Translations under genes and position numbers: made by a program
Shown: piece after piece, positions 1 to 13,522 of the stretch
Layout of the letters: the number at the start of each line of letters is the position of its first letter
Numbering within the stretch: the stretch's first letter is position 1
Source: Pohlia nutans
Taxonomy: Eukaryota > Streptophyta > Bryopsida > Bryales > Mniaceae
DNA: 64,000 bases
Reading direction: 5' to 3'
Assembly (NCBI GenBank): GCA_022496805.1
Contig: CM040094.1
Span: 5,913,501 to 5,977,500, forward strand
Notes under the pieces: model-generated
Seen by the model: only the letters and a program-made list of their open reading frames with translations
Database searches by the model: none
Told to the model about the DNA's origin: nothing

Positions 1-209
1 TTGAGAAGCCAAACTTTGAATTTGACGTCCTTTGGATATAGTGTAAAGTGAGAAGTGTGAATTGTAATGTATAAGGACGAAAATCGGGAATGAATAGTAA
101 TAGCTGTGGGTAGAAAACGGGTCAAAAAACTGGCCGTCAGTAAAAGTGGCCGTTCTGAAAAATTATTTTAAAAATGAAAATGATTGGCTGTGAGAATTTT
201 GGCCAAACG

Positions 210-271
210 GTCCCCCGGATTTTGCGTCAGGCCCACCTCTTGAGGTGGGCCTGACGCAAAATCCGGGGGAC
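210..271. repeat. Perfect inverted repeat (hairpin), 29-30 bp arms, 2-nt loop
   Basis: Positions 211-239 are the exact reverse complement of 242-270, with only the two bases 240-241 unpaired. The pairing extends one more base pair to 210/271. The arms are GC-rich (cccccgg...cccacctc) in an AT-rich setting. No flanking gene or terminal repeat explains it. It could be a tiny foldback element or the stem of a structured RNA. Confidence 0.85.
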
Positions 272-3200
272 TTGAAAAATGTGCCTTTTTGCTGCCACTT
301 AGGACAAAAGTGCTGTCCATGTCTTTTTCTCCTCGTTTTGTCCCTTGGACTGAAAATTTCGGGTGTAAAATGACCTTCGTTGGTCTTCTCGATTTCTACG
401 CATCCCATTGGCTGAAATTTCTTTTCTCACGGCCCCTCGCCTCTAGTGTAAAGAGGGCCTTAGGGGTTTCTTTTATGATTAACCATGGATTTGGTATTTC
501 ATTGTAATAGGTGGGATTTTTAGTGCTCACAGTGAGGGTTAAAAGCAGTAGGATTTAAGACAATTGTAAACCTTAAAATTAGGATAAACAAAACCGAAAG
601 TTAATTTAGAGTGGAGTGTTTATTAGAGTGAAGTTAACTCATGGTAGAAGATGGATGAACAAGGCCATAGATGAATGAAGTAGTGGAAAGGGGAATTTAA
701 ATCCCATGTCTTTGGAATTTTTGGGAATTAGTGTTTTTTGAACGGGGAAGTGCCCAGAGCTAAAGAGGTAGAAGAATTTTGGGAGCATAGAGGATTTGTC
801 GATTAGTTAGGTCCGACTAGGAAAACCAATTAAAGATCTTACATGGGTCAATCCCACGGTGATCACAATGGGGAGGATTTGCATTCAATACCACAAAACC
901 TCGACGAAGTGTCCAAGAGTCCACTGCGGCGGCCATGACGGGAAGATCGACATTCGGCACCACAACGATTGTGATGGGGGTTCTAAATTCAACACCATAA
1001 AACCACGATGAGGACAACCAAGAATCACATTACTAGAAAATCCTTTTGGCCATATCAACAGAAAAATGTTGATTAGGACAACTTGTCATGAAGGTTCTAC
1101 ATTCAACACCACAAAACCACGATCCTTTGGCCATATCAACAAGAAAAATGTTGATTGTGGCAATTGATTAGGACAACTTGTCCTGAACATTTTAAAATTG
1201 AAATGTGTTGTTCCATACTGTTTTTTCAAGCTAATGCCTAGAGGCCCAACCACCACCGCAGGGTCCATGACGGTTTATCCAAGCTCAATTGTTGGTGGCC
1301 AAATTTGAACACTAAACCTTCTAGCCTTCAACTAAGTACTAAACCACCACACCATATAAAAACGTTCATGAAAGTGAATGAATTTTCATGTTAATTATAA
1401 AAGACTTTAACAATTGGCGTTTTTTTTGCCTTGTAAATTTTATTTTATTTTTTCAATTTTTTTTACACCAAATCATGCATACATTTTTCCATGACTAGAT
1501 TTTTTTGTATATAGAAAAAATTCAAAATTTTTTTAATCTTTTGTTTTCATTGCTAAAAATATCCAAAGTCCGCGGGAGAAAAAAACTCCAACTTTCAAGA
1601 TTTTGTCAAAACACCCAGGGTGGGGGGGTCTGTATTAAGGCAGAGAACCTTATAGGATCAATCCATGACCGCATTGAAGAAAAAAATCCAATTTTTTGAA
1701 CTACATCATGTTGGCTTTTTTCTATATCTAGGAAAAATTAAACTAATTTTGAATTGTCTCTTTTTGAGGAGATCATGATGGCTAAGAGCTTCTACTTTTT
1801 CAATTTCTATATTTTAGCAATGTTAAAAACATCTCATTTCCAATATGTGTTTTTATTTTATGTTACAAAAACGTTTTTTCCAATTTATTTTTCATTTTAT
1901 GTTTGATTCAACCAAAGATTATTTTTTTCATTGTTAGTTTTTTTTTATGTTTTTGTATCTTTTTTGCCACTTTATGACATTTCATCATATATGCCTTTAT
2001 GCTTCACTTGATTTTTTTTGATTGTATGTTAGAAAAACTAGTTGTGGGTCTAATAAAAAATAAAATAAAGTAAAATCTTGGATATTCACCTTGAAATAAA
2101 ATATAGAAAGAGAGGTATGTAGGATGAAAGTAAAAAGTAAACTTGAAAGTGCATAAATTTGGGATTGATTGAAAAAAGAAAACCCAATGGTCAAAATGTT
2201 GTAGCAAGCAATAAGAATCTTTTGCAATTTTTTTTAAAAGTTGCTCAAAATGAGTGCAAAGAAAGTCTAATTTTAAACTCAATTTAACTCGTAATGCTTT
2301 GAGAGATCATTTTTTTGGTCAATGCCCCCTTTTATAAGCTGCACAAGACTAAAAAAAATTAAAATTTGATTAAATTATAATTATTTTCTAATAGGAAATT
2401 AAGTATGCTTTTGAATTCAATTTGAATCATGCCCATCCAAGTCAAACTCCATTTAGAGGAACTTTTAAAAAATCAACACCTCTACATTGTCTTGTCTTAC
2501 AAATTTTACTACTTAGGAAAAGTATTGTTGTTCTTTTCATTACATTTTTTTTTCTCTTATGATGAAAAGTTCAATTATAACCAATACTAACAAATTTTGA
2601 ATTCTAAAAATACAAAATGTAAGTTTATTAAAATTTTAATGTTAATTTCTTTTAAATTCTATAAATGAAGATCTAAAACTATTTAAGAAAATTAGATCGT
2701 AAGAATATTTATGAAGATTTCAAGAGTATTTCCAAAGATTCTAGAATAATATAAAATATTTTCAAAAGATGCCAAAAGATTCACAAAGATTCTTTTTTAC
2801 AGTATTAAAATACATTTGGTTTTTTTCTTATTCATTATAGTATGTTATTAAATCAATTTTTTTACAACATTAAAAACTTTTTTTTGTTCAAAACTATGAC
2901 ACATGTAATACAAAAAGACCCTTGAAAATAGTAGTATAATATCATAATATTATATAATATCCTTATTTTCTTTATATATATGTATTATTACATTATTATA
3001 TATAGTGAACTTGTTGCCTCTATTTTCAAAGAAGTAATTTAAAATTTATATTTTTCAATTTATATTTTAATGCATGCTTTTGTAAAATTGATGCTTTATG
3101 ATGCACTTTTAAACATTTTTTAAATCGGTAATTCAAGAAATTTGTTGAATTTCTATTGATTCGGTCACAATATTTTTTTTATAGTGCTTAAACCAACAAA

Positions 3201-3704
3201 AATCAAACGAATTGTTTTTGTTACCTAACAAGAAGTTTGAAAATCAATGAAAACGGTCATTACAGTGCACAAAACAACAAAAATGTTGTTGATTTTTTGT
3301 TGATTTGATCGCCATTGTTTAGTGTGAAGAAGGTGGTATAATTTGGTCAAAGCAAATGGACAATGAAAGTGAAGGTGATATAATATTGGCTATTATGAGG
3401 CAAGGTGTGACTGATGAAGCATGTTTTGATCCACAACGATATACAAGAACTCCATGAAAGCATCTTGGGAGTTGTCCAGTAAGAGACATAGTTCGGTGAA
3501 CAAAAAAAGTGCTACATTTTTGTGGAGAGATGTACCAATAAGAACGAGAAGTGGACATTTAAGTAAAAGTGAAGTTCATTTCTCTATATATACAAGGAAT
3601 TCGTGCTAGTTTAAAGTACGTTTACTTTAGTTTAAATGTGGAAGAATCATCCTCCATTGCAAGCATGGTGTACTGCTACAATACAAAAAGACTCTAACAA
3701 TACA

Positions 3705-4065
3705 TAAGGTAGAACCACCTATTGGCGGGCACCCTCCCATAACCGTTCCCTATAAATGATGTAGTGAACGGGCGGGCGCATTCTATGGCCGTGCAATCCT
3801 CTGAAAAGCCAGAATTAGGTGGCTAGTATTTCCGCATGCACGTCAGTGCTGGTCGAATGTACAGGCAGCCTATACCCGATAATAGGAAGCTAGGCGTTGT
3901 TTTTTCAATTTTTTTTGTAAATTCATGTCTTTATGAAAAAAAAAACATTCCAGTGCGACTGTCCTCTCTTAGTATTTCCTAATCTCTGAAAAAAAATCCA
4001 GCTCATGCACCTCATTGCAAATATGCGATATTCTTAAATGTCCGGTAATAGGTGGTTCTACCTTA
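3705..4065. mobile_element. MITE with 19-bp TIRs (TAAGGTAGAACCACC...)
   Basis: The left end reads TAAGGTAGAACCACCTATT and the right end is its exact reverse complement, 361 bp apart, with no coding capacity inside. The outermost TA on each side fits a TA target duplication as made by Tc1/mariner-type elements. Related ends (TAAGGTAG...) occur at 56580-56866 and about 57531-57724, so this is a family. It lies about 200 bp upstream of the ARI promoter. Confidence 0.75.
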
Positions 4066-4233
4066 ATGACACAAATAAGATGATTTCAAAATTGTGGCAC
4101 AAATAGAATGGCTTCCCTCACAATCCTACGAAATCCACAAAAAAAAATAAAAAAAATATAGAAATTCACTCTGAGAGGAAAAAGCTCGGAAAGCGGCAAA
4201 GCCGGCAGCCAGGGCAGCAACACCAAGCGGTGC

Positions 4234-4241
4234 TGACGTGG
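4234..4241 (+). promoter_or_regulatory. ACGT-core (TGACGTGG) element upstream of ARI
   Basis: TGACGTGG is the kind of ACGT-core site bound by plant bZIP factors. It sits in a GC-richer stretch just before the probable transcribed leader of the ARI gene. Its position is suggestive, but no function is shown and the transcription start is not known. Confidence 0.3.
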
Positions 4242-4692
4242 AGGGTAGGCATTGAGAGCTAGCCCCTCACACTTCCTCGGAACCCGAAACGAAAAAGATA
4301 AAGAAAAGGATAAAAGAAAAAGAAACCCGAGCCTCCTACAATACTACGAAGAAGATGAAGAAGAAGAAGACCTAGTAGGTCACGAGTCACGACCAGAGCT
4401 CCTTCTCCTTCTCTTCTCTTTGCCTTTCCTTTCCTCACTCTTTGCTTTTGCTTGCTTGCTCAATTCCTCATATCGTCCCTCTCACACTCACGGATTTCGC
4501 AGATCCAAGCGCCAATTCCTCACTCACTCTTTTTCCGCATCTGGAATAATTACTTGCCACTGAAGGCGCCACAGAAACAGAACCAGACTGGCCATGAGGA
4601 GGTTTTAAAACACCTAATTATTATGGATTGACGGTAGCGGAGATTGCGGTTTGAAGGAAGAAGAGCGGGAGAACAACAAGAAGAAGAAAGAG

Positions 4693-5099
4693 GTATGTAT
4701 GAGATTATGATGATAGTTGCTGTTCTTTTAGAGTTCTTTGTGGAGGATTTTTGGAAATTTGTAGAGTGAGGGAGTGTGTGAGCTTATTTGTTTCCGGGAA
4801 GGCAGTTTCTTTCCCTAATCTTGTTGACTGCAGCTTTAGGGCATGTTATTTATGTTGTTGAGGTTTGTTAGGGTTACGTACTGTGCTGATCAGGGATTTT
4901 CTGTGATTTTATACTCGATACGGATTTTGTAGTTTTACAGTGCGCATCTCGTCGGCCGGCAGAGGAAAGAGTTATTTGATGAATTTTGAACAGTTGGAGG
5001 TTTTTGAGTTTTGGTGTCCATGCCACTAGTTTGTAAAATTTGTCTGTGTGCGTGTTTGCCAGCTCTTGTCGGCTTCCAACTCGGGGATTCTTGTTTCAG
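4693..5099 (+). other. Probable 5'-UTR intron of the ARI gene
   Basis: A purine-rich leader ends in a good donor (AG|GTATGT at 4692/4693). A pyrimidine-rich acceptor, TTGTTTCAG, ends at 5099, 43 bp before the start ATG at 5143. Leader introns of this kind are common in plant housekeeping genes. The exact transcript is inferred. Confidence 0.5.
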
Positions 5100-5142
5100 G
5101 GAAGGGAGATCTTCTGTTCAGTTTGTGGAGTTGAGAAAAGCT

Positions 5143-8100
5143 ATGGAGTCGGAAGACGAAATGCTAGATGCGTGGGCGGGCACATCGGATGGCGAGTTTG
5201 ACTACAAATTGGAAGAGGAGGACGACGACACGGACAATTTAGCCAGTGATGATGAAAACGACGAATCCGATTATGGTTTTGATTATTCCAATGCTGACGA
5301 TCTGCACCCTAGTTCCCGCTTACCTCAGGTACTGTATTCCTGGATTACTGCGGGTTTTAGAATCAAAACCTAGAGCTCTCTGCAATGATTTTTTTTTTGT
5401 GTTTCTATGTGAGAGGAGGAACTTTCTGCTTCTGAGATCTTGTTGGCGGTAATTTTTTTGTGGAGCTGCTGATAATTTCACGTTAAGTCTGTAGGAGCAA
5501 TTAGGGATGTTCAGGTTCTGTCTGTCTCTATGCCTTTCTGAAGAAGATGGTAGGGATTCCACGGTCAATTTGGAGACTATGAAATGAATCTCAAATCGTG
5601 GACTTTGATGATATCTTATTGCAGACCAACTTCACTGTGCTTAGTGAGAATGATATTCGGCAGCGACAAGATGAAGCCGTAGCAACTATCACGAATTTCT
5701 TGTCTATATCTCCCGTGGATGCTGGGGTTTTGCTTCGACATTTTAAGTGGTAAAGAAAGGCTCTTCCTTCTTTGTTTCGTTATCATCGTTATTTGAGCAA
5801 ATCCCTAAGCTCAAATTCGGCCACATGATCTTGAGTAGGTCATGTGGATACTTTCTTTTGTGATCAAGATATGCAATGCTCTTCGTTGATTCTGGTGATA
5901 TGTAGTTTGGCTCCATCTGAATTATATTTTGATCAGTCAAATTGGTCATTTTAAACCTTTTCTCTGAGGGTTATTGTTTTTAAAAGGAGCGACTCTGTAT
6001 TGGTATACTGCTACGTGCAATTTTTTTAGGTAAACTTGCTTTATATGACTGGAGTGGAAGAAGTGGACTTTCGGTTTTCATCAGAAAGTAACTTAGTGAA
6101 TTGCAATGAACAGGAGTGTAAGTAAAGTGAATGATGAATGGTTCGCGGACGAGGAGCGAGTGCGTGCATGTGTCGGTTTGCTAGAAAAGCCGGCGAAGAG
6201 ACAAAGTCAAAAAGAGGTAACTGCTTTGCAGCGATTATTCCATTTGGCAGTTGTGAAATTTCTTTCTCTGCTGCATCAATTACTGTGGACCACAATAATT
6301 ATGAGAGGCTACAGTATCTCGTTTATCAAACTAGTGTGGCAGTTTTGAAGCTTCAAAATCCTCCTTGGACATGATTGTTGTGGGCCACATAACCTTTTCA
6401 AGTATACACTCACAGTATATGGTGTACACATAGCTTTTAGTAAATTTCTGATTGTGATGTTTGTGACAGATTACTTGCGAGATATGTTTTGAGAACTACC
6501 CCTTGGAGAAGATGAGGGCACCTAGATGCGGTCACTATTTCTGTGAGACCTGTTGGACAGGTCAGGTATTGGCGCACCATTACGTAGAAATATTCAACCC
6601 TTGAAATTTTTGTCCCAAGGAGTTGGTATCAGGGTATATGTAGAATTGGGATCAATTTGAATTTTGAGCTGAAATAGGAGTCATTTTTAGTGTCTGAACC
6701 AAAAAGAGAAAGTACTATGTGATGCTTAATGTCTAATAATAGGATAATTCTAAGTAGATCTACCCTATTATAGATCAAACTTTTTTGTTTTCACTGGTAT
6801 ACCGAATGTCCTGTCCTGGAAGCTTCCAAATTCCATTTGCTTAGTATCGTACATAGTTGGCGTTAATACTTTGGCCAATTTATTTTTGGTCTATTTCATT
6901 TCTCAGCAGTTTTGTTGTATGGATAGTTTGCAGTGAAAGTAGTGCTCTAATACTATTACTGTTTGGATAAAATCTGATGTGACTCGAATCGTTTTGATCT
7001 GACATGGGATGATTTCTCCTTTGATTGATTGGTTTCAGGCTACATTCACACTGCAATTAATGATGGACCCGGATGTTTGACTTTGCGATGTGCTGATCCA
7101 TCATGTGGTTCAGCCATTGGAGAAGACATGGCATTGGGTTTAGTCTCAAGCGAGGATCAAGAAAAGTACAATCGCTATCTCTTGAGATCCTATGTTGAGG
7201 ACAATCGAAAGGTCAATATTCTAGTCCACCTTAACTCTTGGTTGTTGCGATTGTTAATTTGTTACATTTGTATGTATGTGACTGCATGTACAAAATGGCG
7301 TGGTCTTTCAATGTTGGCATTCTGTTTTTAATCTCTTTGTTTTAGACGAGTTTATCAGGAAAGGATGATGGTCTGACATGGAGGCCCCGTTATTTAGCAG
7401 GTCAAGTGGTGCCCTGCTCCTGGCTGTGATTACGCAGTTGAATTTCAACCAGGCGTTGGTTCTTATGACCTTGTCTGCAAGTGTGGGTTCAACTTTTGCT
7501 GGAATGTAAGTATTTATAAGTGAATTTTTTCCTCAATAGTTTTTCTTGGAAGCAGTTCAAACACAGCATTCACTGATTTAAATGTCATTCAGTTCTCATG
7601 CTCCTTGTTTGCTTTCCAGTGTCGTGAAGAGGCACATCGGCCTGTGGATTGTGAGACAGTCAACAAGTGGATATTGAAGAATTGTGCAGAGTCGGAGAAC
7701 ATGAATTGGTATGAATCGAATACTGGTACCATGATATTTCGTTTTATTTTATCTTTTTTGTTTTTTTGGGGGGTTGACTGGTTTTATTAACTAACGAAGA
7801 GGACGTACGGACAAACTTCTGTTCTTGAGACTAACGCATGTCATATCTATTCTCATTGAGCAGGATTCTTGCAAACAGCAAACCCTGCCCCAAATGTAAG
7901 AGGCCAATCGAGAAAAATCAAGGCTGCATGCACATTACTTGCACACCACCTTGTAAATTTGAGTTTTGCTGGTAAGTATTAAGCAGGGTTTTTATTGAAG
8001 CTTGGATTATGAATGGGCGACAATTCCCCAAGCTCATCAGTACAGCTGCTGGAGTGTATGATGATGTAGTTTGAATCAGTTGAACATCATTGCTTGACAG

Positions 8101-11100
8101 GGCTTATTGATATGCAATTCATCATTTTCTTAACAGGCTTTGTCTCGGAGCATGGACTGATCATGGTGAAAGGACTGGAGGCTTCTATGCATGCAACCGT
8201 TATGAAACTGCCAAGCAAGAAGGCGTGGTAGGTGTATATACCTGATTTTGAATATGAGTGTGGTACTGCTACTGATTGTTATCACCAAACGTCTTTCAAG
8301 GATGTTGTCTTACAGTCTGTTACTCTTCATTCTGTACAGAAAGTCTTTAACCTCTAATTATCCAAACTAATAAATTAGAAGTCTACTGTAGAAGCTAATA
8401 GTCGCTTATAGTAACTTCCAAAACATATTTCTATTGTTCAAAACTCGGCATGATTTCTTCTTTGTATTAGTACATTTTGTTACCTTCCTTAAAGCTTCCT
8501 AAATGATTTATTCCAACTCCTGTAGATTTGGAAGCAGCCACTTCTGGTCATTTTGGGGTTTTAGGGATTAACCAGACTGGTTCATCATATGTTGCAGTTT
8601 ATGCCAGACTTTGTGTATGTGTGAGTATTATTGGACCATTTAACAAGTTGAAAGCACTAAAAGTTTGAGCTAAGAGCTGGTCACGTTTGATATTATACTA
8701 CCCTAATAATATGCTCGTGGATGGCGTCCCTGCATAAGAGCTCACTGACATTATTGATCTATCTTGCAGTATGATGAAGCAGAACGAAGAAGGGAAATGG
8801 CTAAGAACTCTCTTGAACGCTACACCCATTATTACGAACGTTGGGCTACAAATGAATCTGTAAGTGCCGGTTTGAGTTTGTGTCTTTTTCTAATTGAAAA
8901 AGTCTGAGTTATATTTGTGGTCTTTCTCATATCGTAATTGAAATGCAGTTACCATTTGGGATCTTGATGCCAAGACTCTTGATTTGTATTTCCTGTTCTC
9001 TTGACTGTTTGGATTTTTTTTGGCGTCTGCAGTCAAGGGCAAAGGCGCTTGCAGATCTTCAACAAATGCAGATTGTGCAGGTTTCGTATCTTATCCTTGT
9101 TTTCTTTGAGAGTAATCTGAATTTTCCGGATGCACAATCAACATGGAATTCTTCGTGATGTATAATCAACATTGTTTTCTAACATGGTTTAGACCAGCCA
9201 TGTCAAATTTTCCTTTTCAAAAAACAATATCTTTGTCTTTGGTGGTTTTTCTTGTGGATTTCTAATTATTGTGCTCGGAAATTTATTGATAACTATTAGT
9301 AATAAATTTACAATACTGAATTGTGCATGTAGGTAGCAAAAATAAATGCTACTTCTGTTGCTTTCCAAAAATCTTCTAAAAAGTTGTAAAAATGGCATAA
9401 TTTGTCGTTGCAGAAGATTGTCACTTATCATTGTGTCAAAATAAAATTCCAAACATGATACACAATTGTAATTTTATGCAATATCCAATCAACATTGTAT
9501 TGTTATTCAGTGGCAATCATTAGTACCAAATTTTATTTTCTAAAAATAGAAACTATATATCTTGTGAAGTTTTATTGAAATGAAATTTATTACAATTTTG
9601 GAGTCCTGGTGTTGTGCGTGCATGCACAGTCTCTATTATACAATAGATTGCCTTCAGTGGTAACAGTGATGCGTTTCTGGTTTTTTGAAAACATCAATTG
9701 TCAATTTGTGCAGATTGAGAAGCTGAGTGACAAGCAATGCCAACCCGTATCGCAGCTGAAGTTTGTTACAGATGCATGGCTGCAGGTATTACAATGTTGT
9801 TTGTGCACATGGTTTTAATATTTCTTGTGCCGACCCTGTCCAAGAAGTGAATGTTTCCAAGCATGAAGTGGGACTCACATGGCTTTTGTGAAGCCTAACC
9901 TGGGGCATAATACAGTCTACCTTCCATATAATGACACTCCATAATATGACGATGTTATTGTTTTATGTACTCGAAGAACTGTCATGTTCCTGCATGCTGC
10001 CGCCTTGAAGTTAGGGCTTCCCCAACATGTCATAATAGAGAGGGACAACTGTAGTCGGAAGGAGTTGTTGCCCACAATTACAAGCTGCATTTATTCTGAA
10101 CAGTGTGTTTTCTCTCCTCCAGATTGTTGAGTGCCGGCGTGTATTGAAATGGACGTATGCTTATGGATATTATTTACCCGAAAATGAGCACACGAAAAGA
10201 CAGTTCTTCGAGTACTCCCAAGGTTAGTTTTCTTTCCGAGCTTTTGGACATGACCAAAATGTTCTTAACGTTAATCTAACAGGACATATGATTAATGGTA
10301 AATTAATGTTGACTTCATGTTAACTTAATAGTTTCCCATGTAGTATCAAGTTAATGCTAATGACACTAACATCACACTAACGTTAAGTAGACACCATTTG
10401 TGTTGAACTCAGCATGAGGACTATATGAATTTAGTAATTTGTCAATCTAATGAGGTCTTCTGTGATAATCATAATCGTGTAAGGAACTAATGAATTGTTG
10501 ATGATATTGCTGGCAGGTGAGGCGGAAGCTGGTTTAGAGCGCCTCCATCAGTGTGCAGAAAAGGATTTGCAGACCTTTCTTGAAGGAGATACTCCAACCA
10601 GCTCATTCAATGACTTCCGGACCAAACTCGCCGGATTGACCAGGTGCTTACTTGACAACACTCCTGTCACACGCTAACCCAAGCTAAAACCAGAGAGCCC
10701 AGTTTGGAAGCTAATAGCTGATTATAATAGCATTAAAAATATTGATGTATATCATCCAAAAATGTATGGTATGGTTTCGTCTTTTTATTGGTACTTTTGT
10801 TACCTTGAATGATTGATTTTAACTGCTACTAAAATACAAACGCAACCTCTTTTAGCTCAAGAATTACGAGAATGATATAGGGTTGGTGTCCCCATGATTG
10901 CTCATGCTGTCACTGCACCAAAATCAATAGAAAGAAATATATTTACAAGAAAATGGATATTTGCTCTTGATAGAAAATACCAAATTTAACATTTAAATAA
11001 AAATTAAGAATTTGTTTTACTAATTTAACAAATTTTCCCATGTCTTCAATTTTTTTTTCAAAAAAGACTGCAATTTCATCTTTTCACTTCAAACACTATA

Positions 11101-11814
11101 ATCTTGCAATCTGTACAGTCAAATTCTATGAAAATTTTACCATGCACTCTCATAGTAATCTAAAACAAGATCCTACGGTTAGAGTTGAAAAATATTAATT
11201 TCTGAGATTTATTTTGAGCCCTGCCCGCACTGCCCATTCTCCCCCCCAAGAAAACCCTTTTGCTCCATAATTTCCACTTAAAAGTCGGAATCAAAAAAGA
11301 AAAGTAGATCCCCATTTTGTATTGATATACCAAATTCACATAACTTATTTCAAAAAATAAGAATAAAAATTGACACCGTGGGAACCTACCCGTACAATGA
11401 AATGTCCTAGTTAGGACACTTAGTTCTTTAGGGGTTAAACTATGGTATTGATTTGTAGTTTTTAGTGGCTACATGGGGATTTGCTGTAAATAATGGCGAC
11501 ACTTACATTATTGTGGGATTGGATTCTCTTGCAGTGTGACACGGACGTATTTCGAGAACCTGGTCCGTGCTCTAGAGAACAACCTTTCGGATGTTGACAT
11601 TCCGAAAGGAGCAGTGAAGTCCAGCAGCAGCTCCAAGGCATCCGGGAGCTCCAAAGGACGAGGTGGAAGGGGGAAAGTGGGAAGCTCTCGAACCGGGGGA
11701 TCGAGCCGCACTGGGGAGGAATTGACTCACTGGTCTTGTGAGCATTGCACATATGCCAACTCCACCGCCATGTCCTCCACTGTGTGCATCATCTGCAACT
11801 ATCCGCGCGCGTAA
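5143..11814 (+). CDS. ARIADNE-type RBR E3 ubiquitin-protein ligase (15 coding exons, 595 aa)
   Basis: It transfers ubiquitin from an E2 through a cysteine thioester to substrates (RBR mechanism), probably in cytosol and nucleus. Coding exons: 5143-5328, 5625-5749, 6114-6216, 6470-6560, 7039-7211, 7401-7505, 7620-7708, 7864-7971, 8137-8227, 8770-8859, 9033-9080, 9714-9785, 10123-10222, 10517-10643, 11535-11814. All junctions are GT-AG and phases agree. Domains in order: acidic N-terminus (1-60); Ariadne N-terminal motif with [16 protein letters not shown]1 from C141/C144 (TCEIC...CGHYFC); IBR around 230-262 ([12 protein letters not shown]...CKCGFNFCW); RING2 at 299-326, whose catalytic cysteine should be C312 (QGCMHITC); helical Ariadne domain (about 365-520); Ser/Gly-rich linker; RanBP2-type finger near 571-590 (C-x2-C-x12-C-x2-C). 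The length matches plant ARI proteins, closest in my recollection to the Arabidopsis ARI5/7/8 subgroup. All zinc ligands and the catalytic cysteine are present. Exon 11 is only 48 bp. Confidence 0.97.
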
Positions 11815-13034
11815 TTGATTCCTCACCCTTGTCCCTGACTACGCCTTTCAGCTCTGTTTGGTCATTGCCATGATCTGGGAGCTTGAAGACAGTTCTTATG
11901 CTCTGTGGCTAGTCAGTTTAATCCTTGCATTGCTCTTCTGGTACCTGCGCTACCAGTCGTCTACTGCTTGGATTTTTTGTTATATAAATCTAGGTAGGGG
12001 AAGGAAGGAAAAAAAGGGTATATCATGTGTCTACTAGGCCATTGATTGCTAATCTGCAAGGATCCTGGTCAAATCTTGTCCCGCTGTAGATGTGAGAAAC
12101 TCGTGTTGCCCTGGTTCTGGTATCAGGGATGAGACTGTTTCTTTGTAGAGGCAGTTGCTCTACAATGGGATGTATTGTGAGCCTGGGGATTGGGCGTATT
12201 GATTAGAAGAAAAAAAAAGCTTTTAAAACAAGCTGCTGTGACTTTGTTAGTAGTGAAGAAGCATGTGTGACACCATGCTTGTGTAAAACTGGAGGATTGG
12301 CAAGTTGCTCTATTTTTGAGCCGGCCATACTTGGAATCTTGTACAGTTTCCTGTTCTCTTGACCCGAGTTCTCTTGACTTTCTTAAAGCTGATGTTTACT
12401 GGATTGTCTTGCTTGCTAATTGGACCGACCTCTGCTTAGGGCGAAGGGAAATGGAAAAGGTCTGCACTGTGATATGGACATGTGAAGGAATGGAGCCACT
12501 TTTCTTTCTGATTTCTTTCCTGACTTTGCTTAGAGCAGTGGCCCCTTTCAAATCGATTAAGAACCGTTCTAATTTGTGGTTTGGTATTGAGAAAGTCTGG
12601 CTAAGATGAGTTGCGTCAGATGAAATTATCTCTAAAAGAGTTACTGTGTCTTAAAACTCAAATAATTTAATAAGAAAATGTTTCTTGCAAGCACTAATGT
12701 TAATAAAGACATTTGAACTTTGACAAATTTTTAACCTTTTTTGAGTTAACCCACAGTGTATTTTTACACAATGCTGTTTTTTTAAAGTGCACTTAGAATT
12801 CTTTTATATCACCCCTTTCATAACCAATGTACATGATTTTAGAATATGCCATGTGGAAATTGTTCAACCTCATGCATACTCAATAGCAAATATTAGGGAG
12901 AGGAGCGGGTGCTTTCAGCAAACTCGGTGAAAGTCTTGAGGGAGCATGTGAAGAATGAAATTCAATGTTACTACTTTCACTCTTCACAAGCCCCTCATAA
13001 TTTTCAATGAGTGACTCCTATTATGTGCAATACT

Positions 13035-13105
13035 AGTATGTGATATTGTAGAATGTGATGATATTGTAGAATGTGATGATATTGTAGAATGTGATGATAT
13101 TGCAA
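13035..13105. repeat. Minisatellite, 18-bp unit
   Basis: The unit gaatgtgatgatattgta is repeated about three and a half times, head to tail and nearly identical. No ORF crosses it. Confidence 0.8.
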
Positions 13106-13338
13106 GTTCAAAGCTCATTTAGTGACACTTACCATCTATCTTTTGAGAATAGAGAATATACCAAATTTTATGGTTGGATATTGGAAATTATATTGCGACC
13201 TAAGTGAAGCCTACATTGACTAAACTTGAATAATTGAATGTTGCATTTGCAAAAAAAGTCATGTCAAAACCTCCTTTCATTCAATCAAATTTGCATAACA
13301 TTCCAGAATAGTCTCATAACATTTTTAAATGTGACATT

Positions 13339-13522
13339 GTGTATTCCTACTCAATCCAAGATGTTTGGCTAGATACTCATGATACCTATACAAGTCAATT
13401 TTTGCAAGTCAATACAAGATTAGGTTTCCTAAGTATCTATACAAGTCAATTTTTGCAAGTCAATGCAAGACTAGGTATCCTGAGTATCTATCTAAGCATC
13501 TTGGGTTGAGTAGGGGTACACA
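13339..13522. mobile_element. Short MITE with about 48-bp TIRs and an internal tandem duplication
   Basis: The left end (TGTGTATTCCTACTCAATCC) pairs with the right end (reverse complement TGTGTACCCCTACTCAACCC), and the similarity runs inward for nearly 50 bp. Inside, a block 'ctatacaagtcaatttttgc' is tandemly repeated twice. At 184 bp it cannot encode a transposase. Confidence 0.7.

Larger units (their letters stand above)
1..4250. other. Intergenic AT-rich region upstream of the ARI gene
   Basis: No gene is supported here. The short ORFs lack splice context or recognisable motifs. It holds a perfect hairpin near 210-271, a partly duplicated block at about 1040-1190 in which a 'ggccatatcaaca...aaaatgttgatt' segment occurs twice, long homopolymer-rich AT DNA from 1400 to 3300, and a MITE at 3705-4065. 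Confidence 0.6.

Noticed and set aside
5011..5142. N-terminal extension of ARI exon 1 upstream of the ATG at 5143
   Set aside because: It begins at a non-ATG codon and runs through a likely intron acceptor at 5099. Homologues begin with a short acidic region such as MESEDE.
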